Source of the DNA: Trachythela sp. YZ-2020
Taxonomy: Eukaryota; Cnidaria; Anthozoa; Malacalcyonacea; Clavulariidae
Direction of reading: 5' to 3'
DNA: 64,000 nucleotides
NCBI GenBank assembly: GCA_016169945.1
Contig: JADLSH010000331.1
Span: forward strand, 744,001-808,000
The position numbers and the translations under genes are program-made. Below are positions 37,848-47,677 of this stretch, piece by piece; within the stretch, counting starts at the first letter, position 1, and each line of letters opens with the position of its first letter. Below the pieces are notes generated by a model that was given only the letters and a program-made list of their open reading frames with translations, was not told the origin of the DNA and ran no database searches.

Positions 37848-38604
37848 TCAACCGATTAGTGATGCCTCATTGGCTAGCTACTCCCAGGATGCATCGATTA
37901 GTAATGCTTCATTGCCTAACCTCATCCAAAATCCACCAATTAGTGATGCCTCATTGCCTACCTTCATCCTTGCAGCCCCAGCCGCATCGTTGCCTCGTGT
38001 CACCCCATCGCCTCGTGACACCTCACCGTCAAAGTCGAGTAAATCTTCGCCTAATGACGACGATAAAACTCAACGTGCAAAACGAGCTGAAGGTCAATCT
38101 TCAAACAAGAAAGATGTTGTAGTGATCGCTGGTGATTCGCTGGTGAAAAATGTGGTTGGTGCTTATATGAGCAAAGAGGATTCTAAACATTATTATGTTG
38201 TAAAGGCTTTCCCTGGGGCAACCGTCACCGATATGGAGGATTTTATTAAGCCTATCTCCCGCAAGTCACCGAATAAAGTTATCGTCCATGTCGGTACAAA
38301 TGATTTGAAGACAGATTCCACACCGAAAATCATTGCTGATTCCATTATAAATCTGACGACTCAGATAAAAGAGGACTCGCCTAATACAACGGTAGGTGTT
38401 TCAGCTTTGCTGGTTAGAAGTGACTCCCCAAAATTAGCGACCAAAGTTAAGCAAGTAAACTTTATCCTAGACAATTACTGTTGTATGAACAAGATTCCTT
38501 TCTTAAGAAATGCTAATATTAATAACAGTCACCTGAACGATAGAGGCCTTCATTTAAATAAATTAGGTAGTCGGTGCTACAAAACAATTTTATTGAGTTT
38601 ATAA
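37825..38604 (+). CDS. LINE-A copy 1 ORF1b: SGNH-hydrolase (esterase) domain
   Basis: The frame is open from 37825 with no ATG near its start. A Ser/Pro-rich linker with repeats (PISDASLA, SISNASLPN, PISDASLPT) precedes the domain. The SGNH blocks are VIAGDSLVKNVV (catalytic Ser), AFPGATVTDM (block II Gly), VHVGTNDL (Asn) and LNDRGLHLN (Asp and His). CR1-clade LINEs encode such esterases in ORF1, with a suggested role in membrane or RNP interaction. It is one frame off from the preceding ORF1 in both LINE-A copies. Compared with copy 2, one base is missing near 38578, changing the last residues. Confidence 0.88.
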   Translation, partial: SQRIQISNQPISDASLASYSQDASISNASLPNLIQNPPISDASLPTFILAAPAASLPRVTPSPRDTSPSKSSKSSPNDDDKTQRAKRAEGQSSNKKDVVVIAGDSLVKNVVGAYMSKEDSKHYYVVKAFPGATVTDMEDFIKPISRKSPNKVIVHVGTNDLKTDSTPKIIADSIINLTTQIKEDSPNTTVGVSALLVRSDSPKLATKVKQVNFILDNYCCMNKIPFLRNANINNSHLNDRGLHLNKLGSRCYKTILLSL

Positions 38605-40911
38605 ACAATTTAGACAATAATTGACATAATACCGTGTCGTTTAGAGCTGCTGCTGTTGATAATATGCAATCTACGCAAACTATTACTTCTAAAGGTCAAA
38701 ACCTACTCCTACCTAAGATGAGGGGTTTTAAACTTGCGTCGCTTAATATAACTAGCTTAGTTAAGCACATAGATGAGTTGAGAGTACTTCTAGCCGATAA
38801 TACGATTGATGTATTGGCTATTAATGAGACAAGGCTTGATTCTATGATTAGTGATACTGAAATGCACATACAGGGCTATGAAATTGTTCGCCGTGATAGA
38901 AATGGAGGAGGTATCTGTTTCTATATTCGCAGTTGTATTAATTTTTCTATTCGCCTTGATTTATCATTTGATCAATTAGAAAACTTGTGCATTTCAATTA
39001 ATAAGCCTAGATCCAAGCCTTTTCTCATAGTAACTTGGTACAGGCCACCGAATTCGCCTGTGGCTAAGTTCAACCAATTTGAAACTCTATTAGATATACT
39101 TGACGTCGAAAATATTGAATACTATCTAATGGGTGACTTGAATTGTGATTTGAGCTCTTCAGTCTTGGATCATGGTTCAAGGTTACTCATGGATACTATT
39201 GAATCATACAATCTCACTCAGCTGATAAAGGAACCTACTCGAATTACGGGTTCCTCTTCTACATTAATTGATCACATCTTTACAAACACCCCTGATAAAG
39301 TAGTTTGTTCTGGTGTCTCTCACGTTGGTATAAGCGAGCACAGTCTTATTTATGCTTTTCGAAAGCTTGCAGTTGCCACGTCGGGTAGGAGCCATTCTAC
39401 AATAAACTACAGAAAGTTTAAAAACTTTGATCCGATTAGATTTCGTAATGATATCAGTACACAAAATTGGAGCTATATTGATGAGTTTGAAAACCCTAAT
39501 GATATGTGGTACGCTTGGAAAACCACATTTAATTCCGTTGCGGAAAAACATGCTCCACTTCGTACAAAGCGTGTCAAGGCTTCTAAATCGCCTTGGATTA
39601 CGTCTCATTTAAAAGATGAAATGCATAAAAGAGATATTCAAAAAATTAAAGCAATTCGTTCCAACAATTCTTCGGATTGGCTTTTGTTTAAAAGAATGCG
39701 TAATTCTGTTAATTACGAAATCTTTCAAGCGAAAGAAAGATATTTCAAAAATGCATTTTATGAAAATAAATGTAATCCAAAAAAGACCTGGAATATTATT
39801 AGTGAACTTACATCTAAGAATTGCAAAAGTTCGCTTATTAATGAAGTCGATTTGAACGGAGACTTAATTAACGATTCTAATAAAATTGCAGATGCTTTCA
39901 ATGATCACTTTTCTAGCATTGGCCCTAGGCTTGCAGATAAAATAAGTTTTAATGAAAAGGACCGGTCATATGTTGATTTTTTATCTTGTCAAAATGATAA
40001 TGTCTCCTTTCATCTAAAGGAAACTAATCAACCAACGGTTTTTATACTTTTATCCAAGCTAAGTAAATCAAAAGGAACTGGTCTTGATAAAATTTCTTCT
40101 AGATTACTTCGAGAATGCCCAGATCTAATTGCCGAATCCCTTAGTCTTATTTTCAATCGTTCTATTATTACTGGCATATTTCCTAATGAATGGAAATGTG
40201 CTAAAGCCGTCCCTATACACAAACAGGGAAAGCGAAACTGTGTCGATAACTATCGACCGATCTCGATTGTCCCTGTTGTGGCAAAGGTTTTTGAAAGGAT
40301 CATTTACGATCAAGTGCAATTATATCTATCTGAAAATAAACTATTAACTAATTGCCAGTCAGGGTTTCGTGGTCTGCATTCAACTGTAACTGCTCTTCTT
40401 GAAGTCACTAATGAATGGGCCTATAACATTGACCATGGAAATGTTAATGCTGTTATGTTCCTTGACCTCAAGAAAGCTTTTGATACTGTAGATCATGAAA
40501 TACTGCCAGGTAAACTTAATGCATACGGCATCAGTGGAGTCGCTGGCAATTGGTTTCGATCATATCTTAATGAGCGTAAACAAAAGTGTTTCGTTAATGG
40601 ACATCTCTCGACAAGTCGTTTGCTTCGTTGTGGAGTACCCCAGGGGACTATTTTAGGACCGCTTTTATTCCTAATTTACATCAATGATTTACCTAATTGC
40701 CTCTCACATTCTCGGGCACGAATGTTTGCTGACGATACCAACCTGACATATGCGAGTAATAATAATAATATTAATATTTAAAATTTATATAGCGCAAAAT
40801 ACATATGTATATGATCTAATGCGCTTTACATGAAATAAGATAAATACAATCAAGATATAAATACAGTATAAATTTACAAATAACTAAAACTATAATTAAT
40901 AAAAACTACAC

Positions 40912-43720
40912 CTACTGTTCATATGCTAATTTAAAAAGATAAGTTTTTAAAGATGATTTAAAATTAAGCAAACTGTTCTCAGCTCTAAGACTGGTAGGTA
41001 ATGAGTTCCACAGAACTGGCGCATGCAGCCGCGGCAAATGCTCTGTCTCCTGTAGTTTTGTTAGTTCTTTCTTTAGGGTACCCAAGGTAACACCCGTTAT
41101 TTGAGCGCAAGCCATAACGGGATTGTTGTTTAAAACTTATCAAATCTGAAATGTACCTTGGAGCGTTGCCTTGCATAGCCTTAAATGTAATTAAAATGAC
41201 TTTATAGATAATTCTGTACTTCACCGGCAACCAGTGCAGTCGGTACATGACAGGAGAGATATGACAAAAACGAGGGGTGTTAGACACCAATCTAGCTGCT
41301 GCGTTTTGAACACGCTGTAACTTGTTAATTTGGTTCGCCGGCAATCCATAAAAGAGGCTATTGCAATAATCCAAGTGTCCAATGACCAAAGCAAGTACAA
41401 GCTTTTGCGTAGACTCGTGTAAGGTACTTTCTAATACGTCGTATATTATGTAGAAAGTAAAAGGCCAAGTTACATGTTTTAGTAATATGAACATTAAAAT
41501 TCATATTCGAATCAAACCAAACTCCAAGATTTCTAGCCTCACTCACTGCAGTTATACTAGAGCTTCCAACGATTAATCTATCAACAGTAACTTTCGTAAG
41601 TTGTTGGCGGGTCCCAATAATCATAAATTCCGTTTTGCCATCATTCATTTTCAACTTGTCAATAACCATCCATGCTCACAGCTCTAATGCACTGTTCCAT
41701 TGCATTCAATGCTTCCATTTCACTCGCAGAACTGTCTGGTCGGAACGAAAGGTATAACTGGGAATCATCGGCATATGCGTGAGCTTCAGGTAAATGCATC
41801 TTAATAACTTCAAACAATTTACTAGCGTAAATTGTGAAGAGTAAGGGCCCTAAACAAGAGCCCTGAGGAACACCGTAAGATACATGACAAGTGTCTGACA
41901 ATCCCTCGTTAACTGAAACACGCTGAGTGCGATCAGACAAATATGAAGAAATCCAATCGAGCGCTGATCCTGTGACACCAAATGAGGTCTCTAAACGGTG
42001 TAGTAGGATGGTATGATCCACAGTGTCAAACGCTGCACTTAAATCCAGTAAGACTAAAAGCGACACATGCTTCCGATTCATATTGAAAAGAATATCATTA
42101 ACAACTCGTAACAGGGCTGTCTCCGTACTGTGAAACTGCCTGTATGCCGACTGGAAAAAGGGGAATAGATCGTTATCAATTACATGAGTATACAGCTGAT
42201 CGAACACTGCTCTTTCGGTGACTTTAGAGACAAATTGTAAGTTACTAATAGGTCGCAAGTTCTTATAAGCTGGATCCCGAAAACCTTTCTTCAGCCGTGG
42301 TTTAACAAGAGCTTCCTTCCATTCTTCCGGGAAATGTGCAGTAGAAAGAGAAGTATTCACCATCTTTAAAATCACTGGCATCAGAACATCTAGAAAGTCG
42401 CAAACCAAATTGGTTGGAATGGGGTCCAGTGCACAGGATTTTTTGGCAGATCGCTGAATAATATCGTATACTTCATCATGACCTAATATCTTGAAAGAAT
42501 CCAGGACATGATGTGTTTCCAGTATGGGCTTATCACCTGGTACGAGGTCTCGTTCCGATGGATTGATACAGATAGAATCAATGTCATTTCGAATACATTC
42601 CACCTTACGAGTAAAAAATCTAGCAATATCATTTGCAAGTACAGTTTTATCGAGATGATCAGGGAAACAGAGTTCATCTTTCACACCAAGCAGACTTTTT
42701 GCTGCACCAAACAACTTTCTTTGATCACTACTATTCTCTTCCATAAATGTGGAGTAATATTCTCTACGAGCTCTATTCATCAAGTAAGTTACATAATTCT
42801 TTTTGGCCTTATAGGCATTCAGATCAACAGTCAATTTTGTTTTCCTCCATTTCCGCTCTGCCTTCCTGCGTTGTCGCTTAGCTAAATCAATAGCATCACT
42901 ATACCATGGAACAGTGGGTCTGGATACTCTAGTACGTGTTTGTGTGGGGGCATGACAATTGAGAACTTCTAATAAGGTGGTATTATATTCTTTCACGTAC
43001 ATATTTAATTCATCTATAGTGCTTACTTGTTTTTCGGTACACAGTGGCCTGGCAAGCAAGTCGCGTTTGAAGTGATCTCGATCAATAGACTTAAACTTCC
43101 TAAAACTAACAGTTTTCACAGATAAGCAAGGTTTAACAGAATCTAACCAGCATAAAACGGCAGCATGATCAGATATAAAATGATCTACGAGTGGCATTTT
43201 GGTAACAAGAGATTCAGACATGCGTGTTACAATTAGATCCAATGTGTGACCATTGCAATGTGTAGGTTGGTTAACGTGTTGATATAGTCCAAATGAGGTT
43301 AAAATATCCAGAAACCTCCTACCCTCAACGTCATTTGCATCATCCACGTGAATATTGAAATCACCCGTTATCAACAGTTGTTCCTTGCAGAGTACAAGCG
43401 ATTCCAAGTATTCGGAAAATTCAGTAAAAAATACGCTTGTTGAGATAGGATGGTTAGCTGAATAGGTGGTCTGTAGATAACAACTATCCGCAAGTTATGT
43501 GATGGTGACTTAATTATCCACCCGAAAACTCATAGGAATCCTGTACACTGGCACCTGCATCAATATTTTCAACATTCAGCGACTCACGATAAATTAACCC
43601 AGTCCCTCCTCCTCGACGATCCAATCTTGGATGAGCGAACATCTTGTAACCATTCGGACATAACTCAGCTCTAATCGCAGCATCACGAGGAGTTAACCAG
43701 TGCTCAGTAATTGTGAGCAA
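40912..43720 (-). pseudogene. L2-like endonuclease-reverse transcriptase with frame breaks
   Basis: The frame 43407-41659 (582 codons) contains LLITGDFNIHVDD and FISDHAAVL (endonuclease), PEEWKEALVKPRLKKG, LRPISNLQFVSKVTERAVF, LLDLSAAFDTVDHTILLHRL, YGVPQGSCLGPLLFTIYAS and AYADDSQLYL (YADD). The start of the endonuclease (NFNARSVRNKTAEIFDYI, ITEHWLT) lies in an upstream frame at 43800-43514. The C-terminal part (LVIGHLDYCNSLFYGLP, RLHWLPVKYRI) continues in two more frames to 40912. The palm sequence style is typical of L2-clade elements. It is inactive because of the frame breaks. Confidence 0.88.
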
Positions 43721-44395
43721 ATCTGCTTCAGATTCACATATATAGTCAAAGATCTCGGCTGTTTTGTTCCTAACAGAGCGGGCATTAAAATTGCATAATA
43801 CCAGTTGTTTTTGTTGTAATTAGCATACGATTTATCGTTGCAATAAACGTTTATTAAGTTATTTCGTGTTAATTGTTGTCGAGGGCGAGAATAACGCTCA
43901 ATCCGCTGTGAAACAATAGAAGCAATATGATTATTGTCAGGACCAGGATTCAATTTGAATACTAAATCGCCCTCAATCAGAACTAAGTGAAACGTAGCTA
44001 CCGAATTTGAATAGTAAGTACACGGTCTTTTGTGTCGCTTGATCTTTACATTCAATGATGCGTTACACGCTTTTAAATTGCCCAAATGAAAAGGAACAGA
44101 AGAGAGAATAATCCTTACATTCCAATACTGTGATAACAATAGCTCCTTTCGACCATACATAATATCCATATAATCCAAATGATTTCCATAGATTCGAAGC
44201 GAGTAAAATTTCGAAATCCAATTCTTGAGGAAGAAAATCTCTCCTGAAAAATACAACTTCTCAGATCCAGATGCATTACAAACGAAAGGCGATAACTTTA
44301 TGTACTTATCCGAACAGTTTTCTCCGCAAACGAAGCAACCAGAAAGGAATAAAACGAATAAGAAGGCGGACAATACGACCGCATGACTGCCTCCC
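43693..44395 (-). pseudogene. L2-like element: N-terminal hydrophobic segment with NPGP (2A-like) motif
   Basis: The frame opens at the element's 5' junction with GGSHAVVLSAFLFVLFLSGC, a signal-peptide-like hydrophobic run, then a Cys-containing region. At about residue 150 it reads LVLIEGDLVFKLNPGP, followed by the route into the endonuclease. Several animal non-LTR retrotransposons carry N-terminal 2A-like sequences (consensus GDVExNPGP), sometimes with signal-sequence activity. Here NPGP is kept, but the D-V-E-x core is replaced by extra residues, so cleavage or ribosome skipping may be lost. A frameshift separates this part from the endonuclease. No native ATG is visible. Confidence 0.6.
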
Positions 44396-45342
44396 AATAT
44401 CTATGATATTAACCATCGTCTAAATGAAGATCTTGCAAATGTCAGTGAATGGTTGTCGGCAAATAGACTTACCCTAAACCAATCTAAAACCGAATTCATG
44501 TTAATCGGCTCTTATCAAAGAATTAGTACATTTCAATCTACTCCTTCGTTGGTAATTAATGACGTTCCGATTAGGCAAGTTTCTCATACAAAATCGCTTG
44601 GTATACATATTGATGAAAATATGTCTTGGAATGTTCATATTGCAAAATTGTGTAAAAAAGTTGCTTCAGGTATAGGTGCTCTAAAACACATAAAGCCTTT
44701 TGTTCCTTATTCCATCTTGCAACAAGTATACAATTGTTTAGTCCAACCTCATTTTGACTATTGTTCCATTGTATGGGATACATGCGGTAGTACTCTTGCT
44801 GATAAACTACAAAAACTGCAAAATCGAGCCGCTAGAGTTCTGACGTCATCAAGCTATGATACAAATGCTGAATATCTGTTTGAAAAGCTTGGCTGGAAAA
44901 ATCTTGCATCTCAACGTAGAATTGCCAAGGCTGTCATGGTGCACAAATCTTTAAACGATTTTGCACCAGCCTACCTTTCTGAAATGTTTGTTGATCGCAA
45001 TAGAGTAACAAATTACATATTGAGGGACACCAGTGGCAAATTAGCAGTACCTCAACCACGAACAAATTTTCTAAAAAATAGTTTCAGCTACAGTGGTGCG
45101 GTACTGTGGAACTCTCTTCCTAATGAGTTACGTCAAGTTAATACTTTGCGTAAATTTAAGTCTGATTGCAGCAATTTTATTCGATAAATTTTAAACTTGT
45201 ATTCACGGCACTCTTGGAAACCAGGTATATATCTTAATAGTTGTGTGTGTTTATAAGCGTGTACGTAAATTTTTGTAATACAGTATATATATATATTTAA
45301 ATTTTTACTCTACTGTAAATCCTGATGAGTTTACCGTGACTA

Positions 45343-45370
45343 AATAAAAGTTCAGTTCAGTTCAGTTCAG
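45343..45370 (+). terminator. LINE-A 3' end: AATAAA and (GTTCA)n tail
   Basis: AATAAA at 45343-45348 is followed by GTTCAGTTCAGTTCAGTTCAG, then the TAGACGCAG array. The matching end of copy 2 (56619-56646) reads the same except for a final TTCAA. A short 3' tandem tail is usual in CR1-like LINEs and helps define the retrotransposition end. Confidence 0.75.
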
Positions 45371-47677
45371 TAGACGCAGTAGACGCAGTAGACGCAGTAG
45401 ACGCAGTAGACGCAGTAGACGCAGTAGACGCAGTAGACGCAGTAGACGCAGTAGACGCAGTAGACGCAGTAGACGCAGTAGACGCAGTAGACGCAGTAGA
45501 CGCAGTAGACGCAGTAGACGCCGCAGACGCCGCAGACGCAGCAGACGCAGCAGACGCAGCAGACGCAGCAGACGCAGCAGACGCAGCAGACGCAGCAGAC
45601 GCAGCAGACGCAGCAGACGCAGCAGACGCAGCAGACGCAGCAGACGCAGCAGACGCAGCAGACGCAGCAGACGCAGCAGACGCAGCAGACGCAGCAGACG
45701 CAGCAGACGCAGCAGACGCAGCAGACGCAGCAGACGCAGCAGACGCAGCAGACGCAGCAGACGCAGCAGACGCAGCAGACGCAGCAGACGCAGCAGACGC
45801 AGCAGACGCAGCAGACGCAGCAGACGCAGCAGACGCAGCAGACGCAGCAGACGCAGCAGACGCAGCAGACGCAGCAGACGCAGCAGACGCAGCAGACGCA
45901 GCAGACGCAGCAGACGCAGCAGACGCAGCAGACGCAGCAGACGCAGCAGACGCAGCAGACGCAGCAGACGCAGCAGACGCAGCAGACGCAGCAGACGCAG
46001 CAGACGCAGCAGACGCAGCAGACGCAGCAGACGCAGCAGACGCAGCAGACGCAGCAGACGCAGCAGACGCAGCAGACGCAGCAGACGCAGCAGACGCAGC
46101 AGACGCAGCAGACGCAGCAGACGCAGCAGACGCAGCAGACGCAGCAGACGCAGCAGACGCAGCAGACGCAGCAGACGCAGCAGACGCAGCAGACGCAGCA
46201 GACGCAGCAGACGCAGCAGACGCAGCAGACGCAGCAGACGCAGCAGACGCAGCAGACGCAGCAGACGCAGCAGACGCAGCAGACGCAGCAGACGCAGCAG
46301 ACGCAGCAGACGCAGCAGACGCAGCAGACGCAGCAGACGCAGCAGACGCAGCAGACGCAGCAGACGCAGCAGACGCAGCAGACGCAGCAGACGCAGCAGA
46401 CGCAGCAGACGCAGCAGACGCAGCAGACGCAGCAGACGCAGCAGACGCAGCAGACGCAGCAGACGCAGCAGACGCAGCAGCAGACGCAGCAGACGCAGCA
46501 GACGCAGCAGACGCAGCAGACGCAGCAGACGCAGCAGACGCAGCAGACGCAGCAGACGCAGCAGACGCAGCAGACGCAGCAGACGCAGCAGACGCAGCAG
46601 ACGCAGCAGACGCAGCAGACGCAGCAGACGCAGCAGACGCAGCAGACGCAGCAGACGCAGCAGACGCAGCAGACGCAGCAGACGCAGCAGACGCAGCAGA
46701 CGCAGCAGACGCAGCAGACGCAGCAGACGCAGCAGACGCAGCAGACGCAGCAGACGCAGCAGACGCAGCAGACGCAGCAGACGCAGCAGACGCAGCAGAC
46801 GCAGCAGACGCAGCAGACGCAGCAGACGCAGCAGACGCAGCAGACGCAGCAGACGCAGCAGACGCAGCAGACGCAGCAGACGCAGCAGACGCAGCAGACG
46901 CAGCAGACGCAGCAGACGCAGCAGACGCAGCAGACGCAGCAGACGCAGCAGACGCAGCAGACGCAGCAGACGCAGCAGACGCAGCAGACGCAGCAGACGC
47001 AGCAGACGCAGCAGACGCAGCAGACGCAGCAGACGCAGCAGACGCAGCAGACGCAGCAGACGCAGCAGACGCAGCAGACGCAGCAGACGCAGCAGACGCA
47101 GCAGACGCAGCAGACGCAGCAGACGCAGCAGACGCAGCAGACGCAGCAGACGCAGCAGACGCAGCAGACGCAGCAGACGCAGCAGACGCAGCAGACGCAG
47201 CAGACGCAGCAGACGCAGCAGACGCAGCAGACGCAGCAGACGCAGCAGACGCAGCAGACGCAGCAGACGCAGCAGACGCAGCAGACGCAGCAGACGCAGC
47301 AGACGCAGCAGACGCAGCAGACGCAGCAGACGCAGCAGACGCAGCAGACGCAGCAGACGCAGCAGACGCAGCAGACGCAGCAGACGCAGCAGACGCAGCA
47401 GACGCAGCAGACGCAGCAGACGCAGCAGACGCAGCAGACGCAGCAGACGCAGCAGACGCAGCAGACGCAGCAGACGCAGCAGACGCAGCAGACGCAGCAG
47501 ACGCAGCAGACGCAGCAGACGCAGCAGACGCAGCAGACGCAGCAGACGCAGCAGACGCAGCAGACGCAGCAGACGCAGCAGACGCAGCAGACGCAGCAGA
47601 CGCAGCAGACGCAGCAGACGCAGCAGACGCAGCAGACGCAGCAGACGCAGCAGACGCAGTAGACGCAGTAGACGCAA
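45371..47677. repeat. Minisatellite array 2, (CAGACGCAG)n core with TAGACGCAG edges, about 256 units
   Basis: It starts with about 16 units TAGACGCAG, passes through TAGACGCCG and CAGACGCCG, becomes a uniform CAGACGCAG array of about 240 units, and ends TAGACGCAG, TAGACGCAA. A single extra CAG (CAGCAGCAG) lies near 46480. The length (2307) equals 256 units plus 3. The Leu-Leu-Arg-type reading frame across it is an artefact of the 9-base period. Confidence 0.97.

Larger units (their letters stand above)
40764..44395 (-). mobile_element. L2-like LINE inserted antisense into LINE-A copy 1
   Basis: Its boundaries are fixed by comparison with the empty site in copy 2 (AGTAATAATATCTATGAT near 55667). 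The target duplication is AAT (40761-40763 and 44396-44398), ambiguous because the element ends in an (ATT)n tail. The 3' end reads GCGCATTAGATC...GCGCTATATAAATTT then ATT repeats, a style known from L2/CR1 LINEs. It encodes an endonuclease-RT with at least three frame breaks and starts inside its first frame at the 5' junction. Confidence 0.92.
38664..45187 (+). pseudogene. LINE-A copy 1 ORF2: APE endonuclease-reverse transcriptase, split by insertion
   Basis: The frame runs from ATG 38664 to 40763 and resumes at 44396-45187. Endonuclease motifs are INETRLDS (catalytic Glu), GDLNCDL (Asp and Asn) and ISEHSLIY (His). RT motifs are [36 protein letters not shown] (motif A), CGVPQGTILGPLLFLIYIND (motif B) and MFADDTNL (FADD, motif C). 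The thumb and C-terminal part include LNQSKTEFMLIG, LVQPHFDYCSIVWDTCG and RTNFLKNSFSY. The only break is the L2-type insert, eight residues after FADD. Total coding length without the insert is about 960 codons, normal for a CR1-like ORF2. Confidence 0.93.
36967..45370 (+). mobile_element. LINE-A copy 1: CR1-like LINE with ORF1, esterase and EN-RT, split by an L2 insertion
   Basis: A non-LTR retrotransposon with a 47-base leader, ORF1 (coiled coil), an overlapping SGNH-esterase frame, ORF2 (endonuclease-RT), a 3' UTR with AATAAA at 45343 and a (GTTCA)n tail. It sits between minisatellite arrays, starting TGTGCAACACAGTG right after TAGACGCAA and ending GTTCAGTTCAG right before TAGACGCAG. An esterase in or next to ORF1 is known in CR1-clade LINEs. 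ORF2 was fully open before an L2-type element inserted at 40764-44395. The second copy at 51884 lacks this insert. Confidence 0.95.

Noticed and set aside
45362..47677. Reading frames of hundreds of codons made of Leu-Leu-Arg, Ala-Ala-Ser, Cys-Val-Tyr or Arg-Ser-Arg repeats over the arrays (also 35893-37183, 51465-51909, 56633-59749, 60188-60904, 63814-63999)
   Set aside because: A 9-base unit is three codons, so any frame without a stop in the unit stays open indefinitely. Several frames on both strands are open at once, with no start context or domain. These are minisatellite artefacts.
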